Shown here in pieces: positions 24,237 to 35,137 of a stretch of DNA of 64,000 nucleotides. The notes under the pieces were generated by a model. The model made no database searches. It was not told where the DNA came from and saw only the letters and a list, made by a program, of their open reading frames with translations. The stretch covers positions 1,430,912 to 1,494,911 of the forward strand of contig PCDI01000002.1 in assembly GCA_002778195.1 (NCBI GenBank). Reading direction: 5' to 3'. Made by a program: the position numbers and the translations under genes. This DNA comes from Raffaelea ambrosiae. Its lineage: Eukaryota; Ascomycota; Sordariomycetes; Ophiostomatales; Ophiostomataceae. Position 1 is the stretch's first letter, and each line of letters opens with the position of its first letter.

Positions 24237-25575
24237 TTAGACCTCGGGCTCCGGTGCGTTGAGCAGTTTCAAGACAATCTCGTAGATGCCAAAGGTCATG
24301 CCGGCGGCGGGCACCGTCCGCAGCAGGTGCGGCGTCAGGCCGCCGTACAGGCCGGGGATGCGCTCTTCGCGCCACACGCGCACAAAGCACTGCACCAGCC
24401 CCGTGTACTTGAGCTGGCCGTCGGCCATGGGCGCCTGCCGCAGCCGCGTGCGCACGACCTCGTGCGGGTAGGACAGCAGCGAGGCGATCAGCTTGGCGGT
24501 GCCGGCGGCGCCCAGCGGGCCCGTCCACTCGACAAAGTGGTCCCAGGCGGTGCGCGCGCGGCCGCTGGCCAGGACGCGGCGCTCGCGGCGCTCGAGCCCG
24601 CGCTTCATCTGCTCGTAGAGGAGCCAGTGCATGGTGGACTCGGCGGCGCCCAGGTAGCTGGCCGTCATGCCCTTGTAGAGGCCGCGGATGCCCTCGTTGC
24701 GGACGACCTGGCGCACGCAGTCGAGGCTGTTCCTGTACTGGCGCGGGGCGGCGGCTTTGCCGGGGCCGCTGCCCGAGGCCGCTTCGGCGTTGTTCTTGTC
24801 GAGCTGCAGGCGCGTCTTGATCAGCCAGATGGGGTTGGTGGCGGTCGAGGTGGCCAGGCCGGCGGCCACGCCGGCCAACAGCTGCACCCAGGGCGTGTCC
24901 TGGTCGACGTGGGCGGAGTCGGCAATGATGCGTTTGCCGTTGCCGTAGGTGAAGAAATTGATCGACTTGGCCGGCACGGTGCCGACGAGCGTGGGGCCCA
25001 GGCCTTTGAAGAGCGCCCGCCAGCCCTCGTTGCGCTTGACGGACACGAAGATCTGCATGGTCTCGCCGAGGTGGTAGACGACCGCCCTGACCGGGTTCCG
25101 CGTCACCGCCTGGTGCGCGTGGGCTGCCCGCAGCTGCTGTTGGTAAAAGTCGGACTGCAACCGAGTGCGGATGACGTCGAAGGGGGCCGTGGCCGTTGCA
25201 GCGGCCAAGCTGCCGACACTGGGAGGGTCAGCAGAGGCATCGAACGCGAGAATCCGAACAATCCGAGAATCCGAGAATCCGAGAATCCAAGACCCCAAGA
25301 AAGACATGGCAAGTGAAACGATCCAACGCAGAAGAGACCAGCAAGAACCGAGAGAGAAAAAAAAAAAACAGAGCTCAATCATGAACTTACGCCCCGGCTA
25401 CCATGTGCGACCATGCATTGGCATTCTTGATGGGCACCGTGGAGCCCTCCTTGGGAAGAGCCGTCTGCTTCTCCGTCGTCTTTGCGAGTTTCGTTGCATT
25501 CAAGGGCGTGGATTGCCGCGAGTCTGTCGGTGCGGAGAAGCCGGCAAGGCCATTTTCAGAAGCGTGTTGCGACAT
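24237..25575 (-). CDS. rim2: Mitochondrial pyrimidine nucleotide carrier, RIM2 type (SLC25A33/36)
   Basis: Two exons: complement(24237..25218, 25391..25575), 388 aa. It has three mitochondrial carrier repeats with signatures PFDVIRTRLQ, PIWLIKTRLQ and PHEVVRTRLR. The second signature, with Trp in PIWLIKTR, is typical of the Rim2/SLC25A33/36 group, as is RTRLQSDFYQQQL after repeat 1. Six membrane segments are expected in the inner mitochondrial membrane. Rim2 exchanges pyrimidine (deoxy)nucleotides, supplying CTP/UTP/dTTP for mitochondrial nucleic acid synthesis, and has been linked to iron co-import in yeast. The intron (172 nt) splits the first helix (SHMVAGA / VGSLAAATA). The intron contains AATCCGAG-type direct repeats at about 25252-25288. 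Divergent from slu7. Confidence 0.93.
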
Positions 25576-26002
25576 GGTGCCTGGCCGCGTTCACATGTCA
25601 GGCTTGCCCGTGCCGGAAATGTATGGAGGGAGGAGGTGGAGGAGAAGACAAAGGCGGTGGTCGCGGAGGGTGACTTGGGTTATAAAGTCATTGTCAGTGA
25701 CCACAAAAAAAAGGTGAACCTTCCTAAGATTCGTCGCGTCGAGAGCGACCTACCGAAAAAAATTTTGGTCTTACAAAAAAGGGTCCGTGAATGGGTGCGT
25801 CGGCGATAAGATAAACGATAAGCCAGCGATAAGAATTTGAGCCAGAGCCGCACTGTCTCTTGGTGGCAAATCTAAGGAGCGAGTGACACTTCGCTCTCTC
25901 TGCCAGACACATCGTTGCCAACGCCGACTAGGCTGTGCTCGCCGACTCTCTCCACCTCCCACACACACACGCGCACACACACACAACACACATTCCGCCA
26001 TC
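25576..26002. promoter_or_regulatory. Divergent promoter of the rim2 and slu7 genes
   Basis: 427 bp between divergent start codons. The slu7 leader is CA/CT-rich with a CACA run (about 25962-25991) ending CCGCCATCATG. No specific operator recognised. Confidence 0.55.
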
Positions 26003-27568
26003 ATGTCCCTCCTTGGCCGCCAGTCGCCCGACGAGCGCGACGAAAAACTCGGCGGCTCCCGCTCCGGGCCCGCGCGCAAAGAAGAAAACGTCTACATCCC
26101 CCAGTTCATCACCAAGCGGCCCTTTTATGCCATCGACGAGTCCGAGGAGGGCGGCGCCGCCGATGCGAGCGCCCTCGTGAGTGGTGGCGGCGGTGGCGGC
26201 GGCTCGCACGCGGTCAGCCGCGACGGGGCGCGCGACTACCTCGAGCACCAGCGGCTGCGCAAGCAGGAGGAGGACACGGCCTGGTACCAGCGCGGCAAGA
26301 AGGCGGGCCCGGCGGCGACCAAGTACCGCAAGGGCGCGTGCGAGAACTGCGGCGCCATGGGCCACAAGATGCGCGACTGCCTGAGCCGGCCGCGGTCCAA
26401 GACCAAGATGGCCAAGTTCTCGGGCGCGGACATTGAGGCCGACGACCTGCTGCAGGACGTCAAGCTGAGCTGGGACGCCAAGCGCGACCGCTGGCTGGGC
26501 TTCGACGCGCGCGACTACAGCGCCATGATGGCGCGCAAGGAGAAGATGGCCGAGGCCAAGCGGGCCCTGCAGAAAAAGGTGGCCGGCACCGAGGAGGACG
26601 ACACTAAGTATGCCGAGGACGCCGACATGGGCGTGTCGCGGACCAACGGCGCGGCCGACCTGCGCATGCGCGAGGACACGGCGCGGTACCTCGTCAACCT
26701 GGACCTGGACTCGGCCAAGTACGACCCCAAGCGGCGGCAGATTGTCGACGGCGGCGCCTTCCACGACGAGTCGGCGCAGCTGTTTGCGGAGCAGAACTTT
26801 GCGCGGTCCACGGGCGACGCCGCCGCGTTCGAAAAGGCCGAGCGCTATGCGTGGGAGGTGCACGACAAGACGGGCGACGCCAGCCTGCATCTGCAGGCGA
26901 ATCCGACGGCGGCCGCGCACAAGCGCAAGCTGGAGGCCGCGGCGGCCGCCAAGAAGCGAAAAGAGATGGCGGCCCTGATGAAGGACAAGTACGGCGTGGT
27001 GGTGGAGGAGGAGGAGGAGGAAGAGCAAGAGGAGGAGAAGGCGGCGGCGGCGACGACGGCGACAACGACGACGACAGCAACGACGACGACGACAGCCAAG
27101 CCCAAACACAGATCGGCGGCGGCGGCGCTGGCGCGCACGGCCGCGTCCGAGTTCTTTGTCGAGTACGACGAGTCGGGCCACGTCAAGGAGAAGCAGCAGG
27201 CCAAGCGGGCGGACCGGTCCAAGTACGCCGAGGACGTGTTCCCGATGAACCACACGGCGGTCTGGGGCAGCTGGTGGAACAGCTTCCAGTGGGGGTACGC
27301 GTGCTGCCACTCGTTTGTGCGGAACAGCTACTGCACGGGCGAGGAGGGCAAGGCGGCCTGGGAGCGGGCCGAGCGGCAACGGCTGGGCGACTGGGGCGAC
27401 GAGAAGGAGGGGGGGGAGGAGGAGGAGGGAGAGGAGGGAGGAGAGGAGGGGAGCCGTGGCGAGCAGAAGCTGCTGACGAGCGGGCACAGTCGGAGGGAGG
27501 AGGATGGCAGCGATAGGGGAGAGCCAGAAAGGAAGAAGAGACGAGACAAGCCATCCAGACGGGACTGA
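26003..27568 (+). CDS. slu7: Pre-mRNA-splicing factor SLU7
   Basis: Single exon, 521 aa. The start was chosen at MSLLGRQSPDERDEK because the upstream part of the frame is CA-repeat leader. The family block ENVYIPQFITKRPFYAIDE is followed by LEHQRLRKQEEDTAWYQRG. The CCHC zinc knuckle (C-x2-C-x4-H-x4-C, CENCGAMGHKMRDC) occupies residues 113-126. Then come DIEADDLLQDVKLSWDAKRD and the conserved C-terminal AVWGSWWNSFQWGYACC. SLU7 acts at the second step of splicing, helping 3' splice-site choice with Prp18. Low-complexity insertions: an E/Q run and a Thr/Ala tract at about 27000-27105, and an E/G-rich tail. No introns, unlike most neighbours. Confidence 0.96.
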   Translation: MSLLGRQSPDERDEKLGGSRSGPARKEENVYIPQFITKRPFYAIDESEEGGAADASALVSGGGGGGGSHAVSRDGARDYLEHQRLRKQEEDTAWYQRGKKAGPAATKYRKGACENCGAMGHKMRDCLSRPRSKTKMAKFSGADIEADDLLQDVKLSWDAKRDRWLGFDARDYSAMMARKEKMAEAKRALQKKVAGTEEDDTKYAEDADMGVSRTNGAADLRMREDTARYLVNLDLDSAKYDPKRRQIVDGGAFHDESAQLFAEQNFARSTGDAAAFEKAERYAWEVHDKTGDASLHLQANPTAAAHKRKLEAAAAAKKRKEMAALMKDKYGVVVEEEEEEEQEEEKAAAATTATTTTTATTTTTAKPKHRSAAAALARTAASEFFVEYDESGHVKEKQQAKRADRSKYAEDVFPMNHTAVWGSWWNSFQWGYACCHSFVRNSYCTGEEGKAAWERAERQRLGDWGDEKEGGEEEEGEEGGEEGSRGEQKLLTSGHSRREEDGSDRGEPERKKRRDKPSRRD

Positions 27569-28030
27569 ATGGTTGCTCCCTACATAGTTGACTTTGTACA
27601 AGATAGACACAATCACAGCGTTTTTATGTTTTTTTTTGTTTTTTTTCTCTTCACAGCAGGACACAGCTGGCTGGATAATGACATCTCATTATAACTAATA
27701 CGCCTATGTATGCCTCCACGCACCCATCCCCTTCTACGTGTTTATGCCAGACGCCAAAACGACAAAGGGAGATGCTCCCATTGCATGCAAAAACAAGAAC
27801 AAAACAAAACGCAAAGGAACAAGAAACGGTGCCAACACGCCCGTGCCATCATGAGTTATGCCATGTATGCCTCTGTCCGTCCATTAGTCCATTCCAAGCA
27901 GTCGTCCCTCGTAGTCCATAGTCCATGCCAAGCCGTCCCCCGTGGTCCATAGCCCATTCCAAGCAGTCGTCCCTCGTAGTCCACAGTCCATGCCGAGCAG
28001 TCCCGTCGGTCCGGCCATCCCCGACGGCCT
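27569..28030. other. Convergent 3' flanks of slu7 and the nvj2-like gene
   Basis: A 462-bp convergent intergenic region. Its right half is a minisatellite, described separately. Confidence 0.6.
27888..28016. repeat. 65-bp minisatellite, two copies built of four half-units
   Basis: CCATTCCAAGCAGTCGTCCC begins near 27889 and again near 27954, a 65-bp period. Each unit itself consists of two related half-units of about 34 and 31 bp (CCAT[TG]CCAAGC[AC]GTC core). It lies just beyond the stop codon of the minus-strand gene, so it would be in its 3' UTR. Confidence 0.85.
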
Positions 28031-28680
28031 TTAGGCTTCTGCCTTTTCGGGCGCCTTCGCATCCTCGTGCACGGCCTTTCTGGGAATGCTTTTCTGCCGC
28101 GCCACGCTCTTTGGCGCGTCCGCCTCCCCCTTGGCCGCGGCCGGCTCGTCAATGACCGGCTCGTCAATGACCGGCGCGTCGATGACCAGCTCGTCCGAGG
28201 CACCCCAGTTGTCTGCGCCGTCGTCGTCGTCGTCGTCCACCGTCGCAGCGTCGGCCACCGCGGCGCCATCGGGGCTTTCCTCGCCCGCGTCTTCGCGCGC
28301 CGGAGCCGTCCGGCGCGCGGGGAGGGCCGGTGGGGAAGGTGTGTCATCCCCAGACGACGAGGCCGGCGGCCGGCTGTCCTGGGCCGGTTGTTGGTGGCTG
28401 TCCCCGGCGGCGTCCACCGCGTCTTTGGCTTCGTCCGCCGGGTCTGGGACGAGAGCCGAGGGGCGGCTCGCGCCACCGGCCGCTTTCTGCTCTGTGGCGC
28501 GGACCGCTTTCTGCTCTGTGGCGCGGACCGCTTTGCTGCCGGTCGGTTCCTCCTCAGCCTCCTCCCCGGCCTCCTCGTCGTCCTCCGACTCCGACTCGAT
28601 CGGCGCTTCCACCACCAGCATGTCCTGCTGCGGCGGCGGCGCGTTGGCCCGCGCGAGCGCCCGCAGCTTTTCTTCCAGCG

Positions 28681-28717
<37 letters not shown>

Positions 28718-31700
28718 CTGCCGCTGCCGCTTCAGCATCTCTTCCGACGACCGGGCTTCGTGGTCGCGGCCCAGCTCGTCCGCCGTCGTCCGCCGTGAGA
28801 GGGGCGGCACGGGCTTGCGGTGCACCGCCTGGTGCGACTGGGGGTCCTTGTCCTTGGCGGCCACCAGATCGCTGGGCCGGGGCAGCGGCTCGCCCGGCGG
28901 CGGCAGCGGCATCCCGCCGCCCATGGGCTTGCTGAGGTCCAGCGGCGCGCCGTGGTTGCTGGCAAACTGCGCCTGCGCCCGCTGCTTGGCCCGCTCTTGG
29001 GCCGCGGCCTGGCGCCGCTGCAGCGCGCCGATGCCCCAGCGCTTGGCCGCGCCGGCGGCCCCGGACACGGCGGCGGCGGCGGTGGTGGCGGCGGCCAGGG
29101 CCACGGTGCGTTTGGGCGGCGACGTGGCCGCATCGGGGTTGTCGCCGGGATGGCCGCCGGGATGGCCGCCGCCGCCGGTAATGGTCGTGGTCACCGTCCC
29201 GCCGGGCGTCGACAGCGACGTGACAGAGGCCCGTGCGGAGGAGAACGCCGTCGAGCGGCCGCTGCTGCTGTTGGTGGTGCTGCCGGCGCGGCCGCGGGTG
29301 GTGGCTTCCCGGGTTTTGAGGTAGGCGGGAAGAGCGTCCGGGGCGGTGTCCCACGCTTCGTCGTTGCCGTTGCCGCCGTTGTCGTTGCCGTTGCCGCCGT
29401 TGCCGTTGCCGCCGTTGCCGTTGCCGCCGTTTCCGTTGCCGCCGTTGCCGTTGCTGTTGTCATCGTCGCCGTTGCCGCCGCCGTTGTCATCGTCGCCGTT
29501 GCTGTGGTCGCCGCCGTCGCCGTCGCCGGCACGATCTGTCGCCCGAACAAGGTCGCCTTCCGACGCGGCCCGTCGGCTCGTCGCGTGCGCGCCCCCCCGT
29601 TCCGCGTCGGCCGCGGCCTCGTCGCCACGGTGGCCGCCGCCGCCGCCGCCGCCGCCGTCGGCGGACGAGGCGGACGAGGCACTGGACTTCCGGTCGGGCG
29701 GCGCGCGGGCGGCCAGCCAGGCCATGGCGGTCTTGCCGCCCTTGGGCGGGGAGGCCGAGGCCTTGAAGACCTCGGCATGGACGTTGTCGGTCTCGGCGAT
29801 CGGCACCGGCGCGCTGGTCAGGGACGAGGCTGCGCGGGAGAAGCGTCGGGGGAGAGACGCTGTGCTGTTGTTGGTGCTGTTGGTGGTGCTGTTGTTGGGG
29901 CTGCTCGCCGTCGTCGTCGCAGAGGAGCGAGGGCCCAGGTCGTTGTCCCCCCCCCCGTAGACGGTGTTCCGCTTCTGGCGCCGCTTGGCCAGGCTGGCGC
30001 GGCCCTTCTCCAGGGCTTCCGTGGCCACGCGGTTGAGCGACGTGGACGGCGGCGACGCGGGCGGCGTGGACGCCGGGGGGGCGGTGTAGCTCTTGCTCAG
30101 CCGCCGCAGACGCAGAACCGCCGGCGACACCGTCTCGTCGCTGCCGTCGTGGCCGTGGATGGACGCGCCCGACGATCCGGCTGGTGGGCCGCCTTCGCTC
30201 GTCTCGGTCGTCCGCACCGACGCAGCATCGCCCAACAGATCTTGGTCGTTTCTGTCGCTGGGGTTCTTGTTCTTTTCGTCGTTGTCGTTTTCGCCGCCGC
30301 CGCCGCCGTCGTCGTCGTCCTCCTCCTCCTCCTCCTCCTCTTCCCAGATGCCGCCGCGCCACTTCTTGTGGTCCGTGGCGAAAAAGGGCATGTCGTCCCA
30401 GAAGGGCAGCACAATGCTCTCGGCCATGGCCTCCTTGATGCGGTTCTCGATCATCTGGATGAAGACGGGCCAGGTCAGCTGGCGGGCCATGATGATGGGC
30501 CGCACGGCCATCTCGACCTTGGGCATGTGGCGGAAGGCAAACCAGATGCGGTTGCTGGGCGGGGCCTTGATCTTGAAGAGCACGTGGCCGTCCAGGCGCG
30601 TCAGCACGACGGCCAGCTGCGTCTTGACCTCCTGCGGCGCGATGGGCGTGCTGACGCGGAAGGTGGCGGCGATGTCGATCTCGATGTGGCCGGCGTACCG
30701 CACGTCGGCCTCGACGATGCACTCGCCGTCGGCGGTCAGGCTCTTGAGCCGCGGGCGCGTGAACTGCGGCGTGGTCTCGCCAATGTCCACGCGCTGCACG
30801 TGCAGCTTCGACAGGAAGCCCGGCCGCGGCGTGCGCGACAGCTTGGTCACCACTTTCTGGCGCACGTGCGCCAGCAGCTCCGGCGTCCGGTACACGCCCA
30901 GGAACAGCCGCCCCAGCACCGCGTTGAACCACCGCATCTCCGCCGCCTCGTCCGACGCGTGCAGCCGCTCCATCAGGCTCGTCAGGTGCCGCACGTCGAT
31001 CGTGCGCGGCACCGGCGCCCGCGCCTGCCCCCGCACCAGCGCAAAGTAGAAGTCCTCCTTGTCCGAGCAGTTCTCGCTGTAGAAGAACCACGGCCGCGGC
31101 GCCGGCCCGTGGTGCGCGGCCGCCGCCGCCGACGCCGCCCCCGCCTTGGGCGCCAGCACCAGCGCGTTGCGCTTGATGAACAGCTCGCCCTCCGGGATCG
31201 CCGCCTGGCCCGCGTACACGCCCACCTCGTGGTCCGCCAGCTTGATGACGTGCCGCACGTCCACCTGCTGGTCGTCGTCAAACAGGATCAGGTAGCCGTG
31301 CCGCAGCACCACGTAGAACATGTTGCGCGCGTTCTTGGGCCGCGGCGCCGCCGCGTGGCTGATCTCCACCGCCTCCGGGCCCGGCTGCTGCTGCTGCTGC
31401 TTCTTGCCGTTGAGCATGTTGCGGAAGAAGTTCTGGTACACGCTCGGGCTGGCCGGCGCCACCGGCGTCGGCCCCACCGTCGACGGCTCCACCGGCTTCG
31501 TGTTGACCCCCATCGCCACGTACGTCCGCATCACCGCAAAGTAGCCCGCCGTCGCCACTTCCTCCGCCGCGTCCGGCTTCCGCTTGCGTGTCTCGCCGCC
31601 GCCGTCGCTGCCCTGCCGCGCCCGGCTCTGGGCGTGCTCGCGTCGCACGGCCTCCAGGGCCGCCACGTCGTCGCCGGGCCGGGCCAGTGTGTCGTCGGCG

Positions 31701-31879
31701 TCGTCGTCACCCACCGACGCGCCCGTTCGCGTGCTTGCGTCGGTCCGATGGTCGGGGTCGAGCGTGGAAGAGCGCGGGGCGGGCCGCGTGCCATAGAAGA
31801 CCGCGGCGGCGAGCAGAAGCGGGATGAATGTCACGCCTCCCACGAGGTAGACGGCCAGCAGAGCCAGCCAGCCGGCCAT
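28031..31879 (-). CDS. nvj2: SMP-domain lipid-transfer protein, NVJ2/TEX2 type
   Basis: Single exon, 1282 aa, start at MAGWLALLAVYLVGG. Residues 3-28 are one N-terminal membrane segment. About 100-300 form a PH-like region (RNMFYVVLRHGYLILFDDD, PWFFYSENCSDKEDFYFAL). About 300-505 form the SMP domain (MRWFNAVLGRLFLGVYRTPE, GECIVEADVRYAGHIEIDIA, RIWFAFRHMPKVEMAVRPI). The C-terminal 770 residues are disordered: D/E runs, Asn-Gly repeats (29355-29520), poly-Gln (28681-28716) and short duplications (VRATEQKA twice; VIDEP). SMP proteins carry lipids (ceramide for Nvj2) at ER-organelle contact sites; the membrane segment is expected in the ER. The Gln and Asn-Gly tracts are likely length-variable between strains. 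Confidence 0.88.
28681..28716. repeat. CTG/CAG repeat encoding poly-Gln in the nvj2-like gene
   Basis: About ten CTG triplets on the plus strand read as CAG (Gln) on the coding strand. Confidence 0.85.
29355..29460. repeat. Minisatellite encoding Asn-Gly repeats
   Basis: Plus-strand GTTGCCGCCGTTGCC-type units (15-18 bp), repeated about seven times, encode NGNGG units in the disordered tail of the nvj2-like protein. Confidence 0.8.
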
Positions 31880-33459
31880 GGTGACGGTAGAGCGGTGGGG
31901 ATTGGTCGAGGATGGCAGGAAGGCAAAGGCAGAGAAGGCACTCGGGTGTCGCGTCGGGAATGACAAGCACCAGATCCCCAGGAAGAAGAACGAGGCTGGT
32001 GCAGGATCGTTGCAGGATCGTGCAAAATCGTGCCGAATCGAAAAGCTTCCAAGTTTCAAAAAAACAAAAAGCAGCTCAGACGAGCTCTCAGCTCAGGCTG
32101 GCAGGGGACAGTCAGCAGCGCCTGGCATGGCTCCGTGCGCGTGGTAGTAGTCCGTGTCTCGGTTGTCCTGTAATGCAAGCTGCAAGAGGCTGTTTACTGT
32201 CGACGTGGCGGTTGTAGTGCTGGTCTTGTCGGTGAGGACGCCTGTCGTGCAGCTGTCAATCTTGGCCAGGTTGACGTTCACGTTCGGCGGGTGCGGGCCA
32301 CTAGCGCGGGATTGGCTGGCGGCTATAGCCTGTGCAGCCACACCACAGCGTCATAGTGCCCTGACCCGCTTATATAACAGCTAAACTCCTGAGCTGAAAG
32401 AAAATTCCACGTAGTCGAACAACACTGCAAAGGAAATGCACCCAGCCCCAGCAGGACCAGAAGAACTTCCAGCGAGATGAAGGCGGCATAGGGCCAGCTG
32501 ACTGGCCAATCACAGGTCGCCCAGCTCTTCCAGGCCATTATGGCGGCTTTGTACTTTGTACATACACGGTTGGGCTTTCGTGATGGATGGTCTGGCCGGC
32601 TGTGGTGCGCCATTTTGTCACGTTTTCAGCTTGGGGCAGCTCGTGGAACAATTCACAGCATAGGAGGCCCAGCCTGTGTGTGAAGTGTGGTTGTGCATGC
32701 CATGGGCGATCGAGTGTGCTACGACAAGGCGGACTGTGTGTGGCGTCTCGTCACCATCGACTGCCACCCTTGGCAGTCATTCCCAGCTTGCCATGGTGGC
32801 TTTACTATGTATGCCTTAGGTTCCAGCTGCGTTGCTAGTCTCTCCTAAAAGAATGTGACACGTGCCAGCAGGCATTAGGCCAGAAGCCAAGGTGACAGTC
32901 ACCACATGTTGGAAAGGGCCATCGGGTAATGCCTTAGCCGGTGAAACAAAGTCGAGGCGTTCTTATCTATGGGGTAGCACCTACACTGCCACGTGTAGTG
33001 GAACTAGGATGCTGCATTTGCGGGGTGGCCGGGGAAGCGACACAGGGTGCCAAGCTGGATGGTTGATCCCGTGTGAGGCTACGTCTAGGGCACGCAAGGC
33101 TGTCGGGTGAGCAAGAAGCCGAGATGAGAAATGGCATCCCATGCAACCGACAGGGCCCAGCAACGCGTCTCGGCACATATCTGCCGAGAACCCCCAAGTC
33201 TGTGAGCACGCAGGTATTGAGTATGTGCACACCACCTTCTTTTTGGGTCTATGCCAAAACGAGTATCTGATGGAAGTGTGCTGGGAACCCGGTCCCAAAG
33301 TCGAAGACACTGATAGGACGATTCTTCGGCTACGGGCAACGATACGCGTGCATCTTCCGGCCAAAGAGAGGACGCGGAAAGCAAGATTTTATTTTTATTT
33401 ATTTGTCATTTCATTCATAGCCAGAAAAAAAAACATGGCATGGGTCTACATCATCGGTT
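31880..33459. other. Intergenic region upstream of the nvj2-like gene
   Basis: 1.6 kb, less GC-rich than the flanking genes. It holds the promoter of the nvj2-like gene and the 3' flank of the quinate permease. A minus-strand ORF of 82 aa at 32093-32341 is the only mildly protein-like frame; it has no domain and is not called. Confidence 0.5.
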
Positions 33460-35137
33460 CTACACGGCAGAGACAGCATTCTCCACCTGGTCCACCTTGG
33501 ACTTGTCAAAGTTGACGCCCGCGGCGTTTTGGCGGAAGCTCTCGTCCTCCGCCTTCAGCTCGGCCATGATGACCTTGTTGGCGTGCCGGGCCGGCTGCAC
33601 CTTGAACAGACGGTCCATGGCCTCCAGGGGAATCGACTTGGTTTCCGGCAGCAAGAAGAAGACAAAGACGGCCGACAGGATCATCAGCGACGCAAACAAG
33701 AAATAGACGCCGTAGCCCATCTTGAGGAACATTTGCGGCGTGAACCGGCTGACGATGAAGTTCCAGAACCACTATTTTGTTAGACAGAGAAAGACACACA
33801 CACACAGAGAGAGAGAGAAGAGAACGCACATTGTTGGCGGCGGCGTTGGCCTGGCCAAGAGACCGCGTGTTCTGGCTGAACATCTCGCTGTTGACCACCC
33901 ACGGCACGCCGTTCCACGACGGCGTGTAGACGGTGGTCCACAGATAAAAGAAGAAGATTGCGGCAATGCCGCCGCTCGTCAGCTTGCCGTCGTCCACGTC
34001 GACGCCGGCCATCTTGATGTACGCGCCCAGGAACCACATGCACAGCGAGCCGGCCACGCCGCCAAAGAGCAGCATGTTGCGCCGGCCCACCTGGTCGATC
34101 AGCACCAGCAGCCACACGATCGTGACGACCGTCTTGACCACGCCAAAGATGCCCGTCGTCAGGAAGCTCGCGTCGGTGCCCGTGATCCCCAGCGACTTGA
34201 ACACCGTCGGGCTGTAGTAGTTGATCGCGTTGATGCCCGAGCCGTTCTGCCACATAAACAGCAGGCCGCCCAGCAGGAAGCGCCACTGCACGCTGCGCTT
34301 CTTGAGCGCCAGGAACGGCTTCCAGAACCCGGCGCCGACCTCGCGGCGGTACGTGTCCAGGTCCTCGTCGATGAAGCTGATCTCCTCCACAATGTAAATG
34401 TCCGTCGCCGGCAGGTCGCGCATCCAGCAGAGCTTCGCAATGGCCTCCGCCCGCCGGTCCCCGCCCTTGGAGAAGAGCCACCGGAACGACTCGGGCAGCC
34501 ACAGGCTGCCCAGGGCCAGCAGGCCCGCCGGGATCAGCTGCACCGCAAACGGAATCATCCACTGCCGGGTCGAGGGGGCCATGGTCCGGTTGACGCCATA
34601 GTTGATCCAGAAGCCGACCAGGCCGCCGATTTGCCAGCCCAGCTCGTAGATGCCCACCAGGCGGCCACGCACAGCCGGCGGCGCCAGCTCCGAGATGTAG
34701 ATGGGCACAATGTTGGACGTGCCGCCGACGCCAAAGCCAGCCAGGACGCGGCCGCCGAGGATGAGACCGAGGCCGCGGTCGTGGTTGGCGCCGAGCATCA
34801 GGCCGGCGCCCAGGAGAAAGACGAGCGAGTAGATCAGCAGAGACCGGCGGCGGCCGAAGAAGTAGCTAAAGACATAGGCAGACAGGCTGCCAAAGAAGGC
34901 GCCGGCCTGGTAGACGGACACAATGTTGGCGGAGATGAGAGCCAGCTTGCTGGTGCTGTACGAGGCAAAGTCGAACTCGTCTATGAACGACGGCAGGGCC
35001 AGCGTCGTGCCGATGAACGCCGAGTCATAGCCAATCATGCACGAGGCACACGAGGCCACGGCGGCACAGACATAGACACGCCAGTTGTAGACGGCCTTGG
35101 GCGTCGGCCGGTCTTCTTTCAGGGCGAGTATGGTCAT
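33460..35137 (-). CDS. qutD: Quinate permease (MFS sugar transporter family)
   Basis: Two exons: complement(33460..33771, 33830..35137), 539 aa, with a 58-nt intron (GTGCGT donor). Twelve membrane segments. The N-terminus MTILALKEDRPTPKAVYNWR, then ASCMIGYDSAFIGTTLALPS, YISELAPPAVRGRLVGIYEL, WQNGSGINAINYYSPTVF and PETKSIPLEAMDRLF match the QA-Y/QutD group almost word for word. Its function is proton-coupled uptake of quinate (and shikimate) at the plasma membrane. The usual PESPR motif reads PESFR here. No other quinate-pathway gene (dehydrogenase, dehydroquinase, activator, repressor) is next to it, so it is either unlinked from the qa cluster or a paralogue with shifted substrate. Confidence 0.93.

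Noticed and set aside
25928..27664. 578-aa minus-strand frame opposite slu7
   Set aside because: It is the antisense shadow of slu7, whose zinc knuckle and WGSWW motif decide the coding strand.
28820..31963. 1047-aa open frame on the plus strand antisense to the NVJ2-like gene
   Set aside because: It lies opposite a gene with clear PH and SMP domains; the long frame results from GC-rich codons on the other strand. Its composition is Arg/Val/Ala/Gly without any domain.
32093..32341. 82-aa minus-strand ORF upstream of the NVJ2-like gene
   Set aside because: Weakly protein-like only; too short to support without homology or expression.
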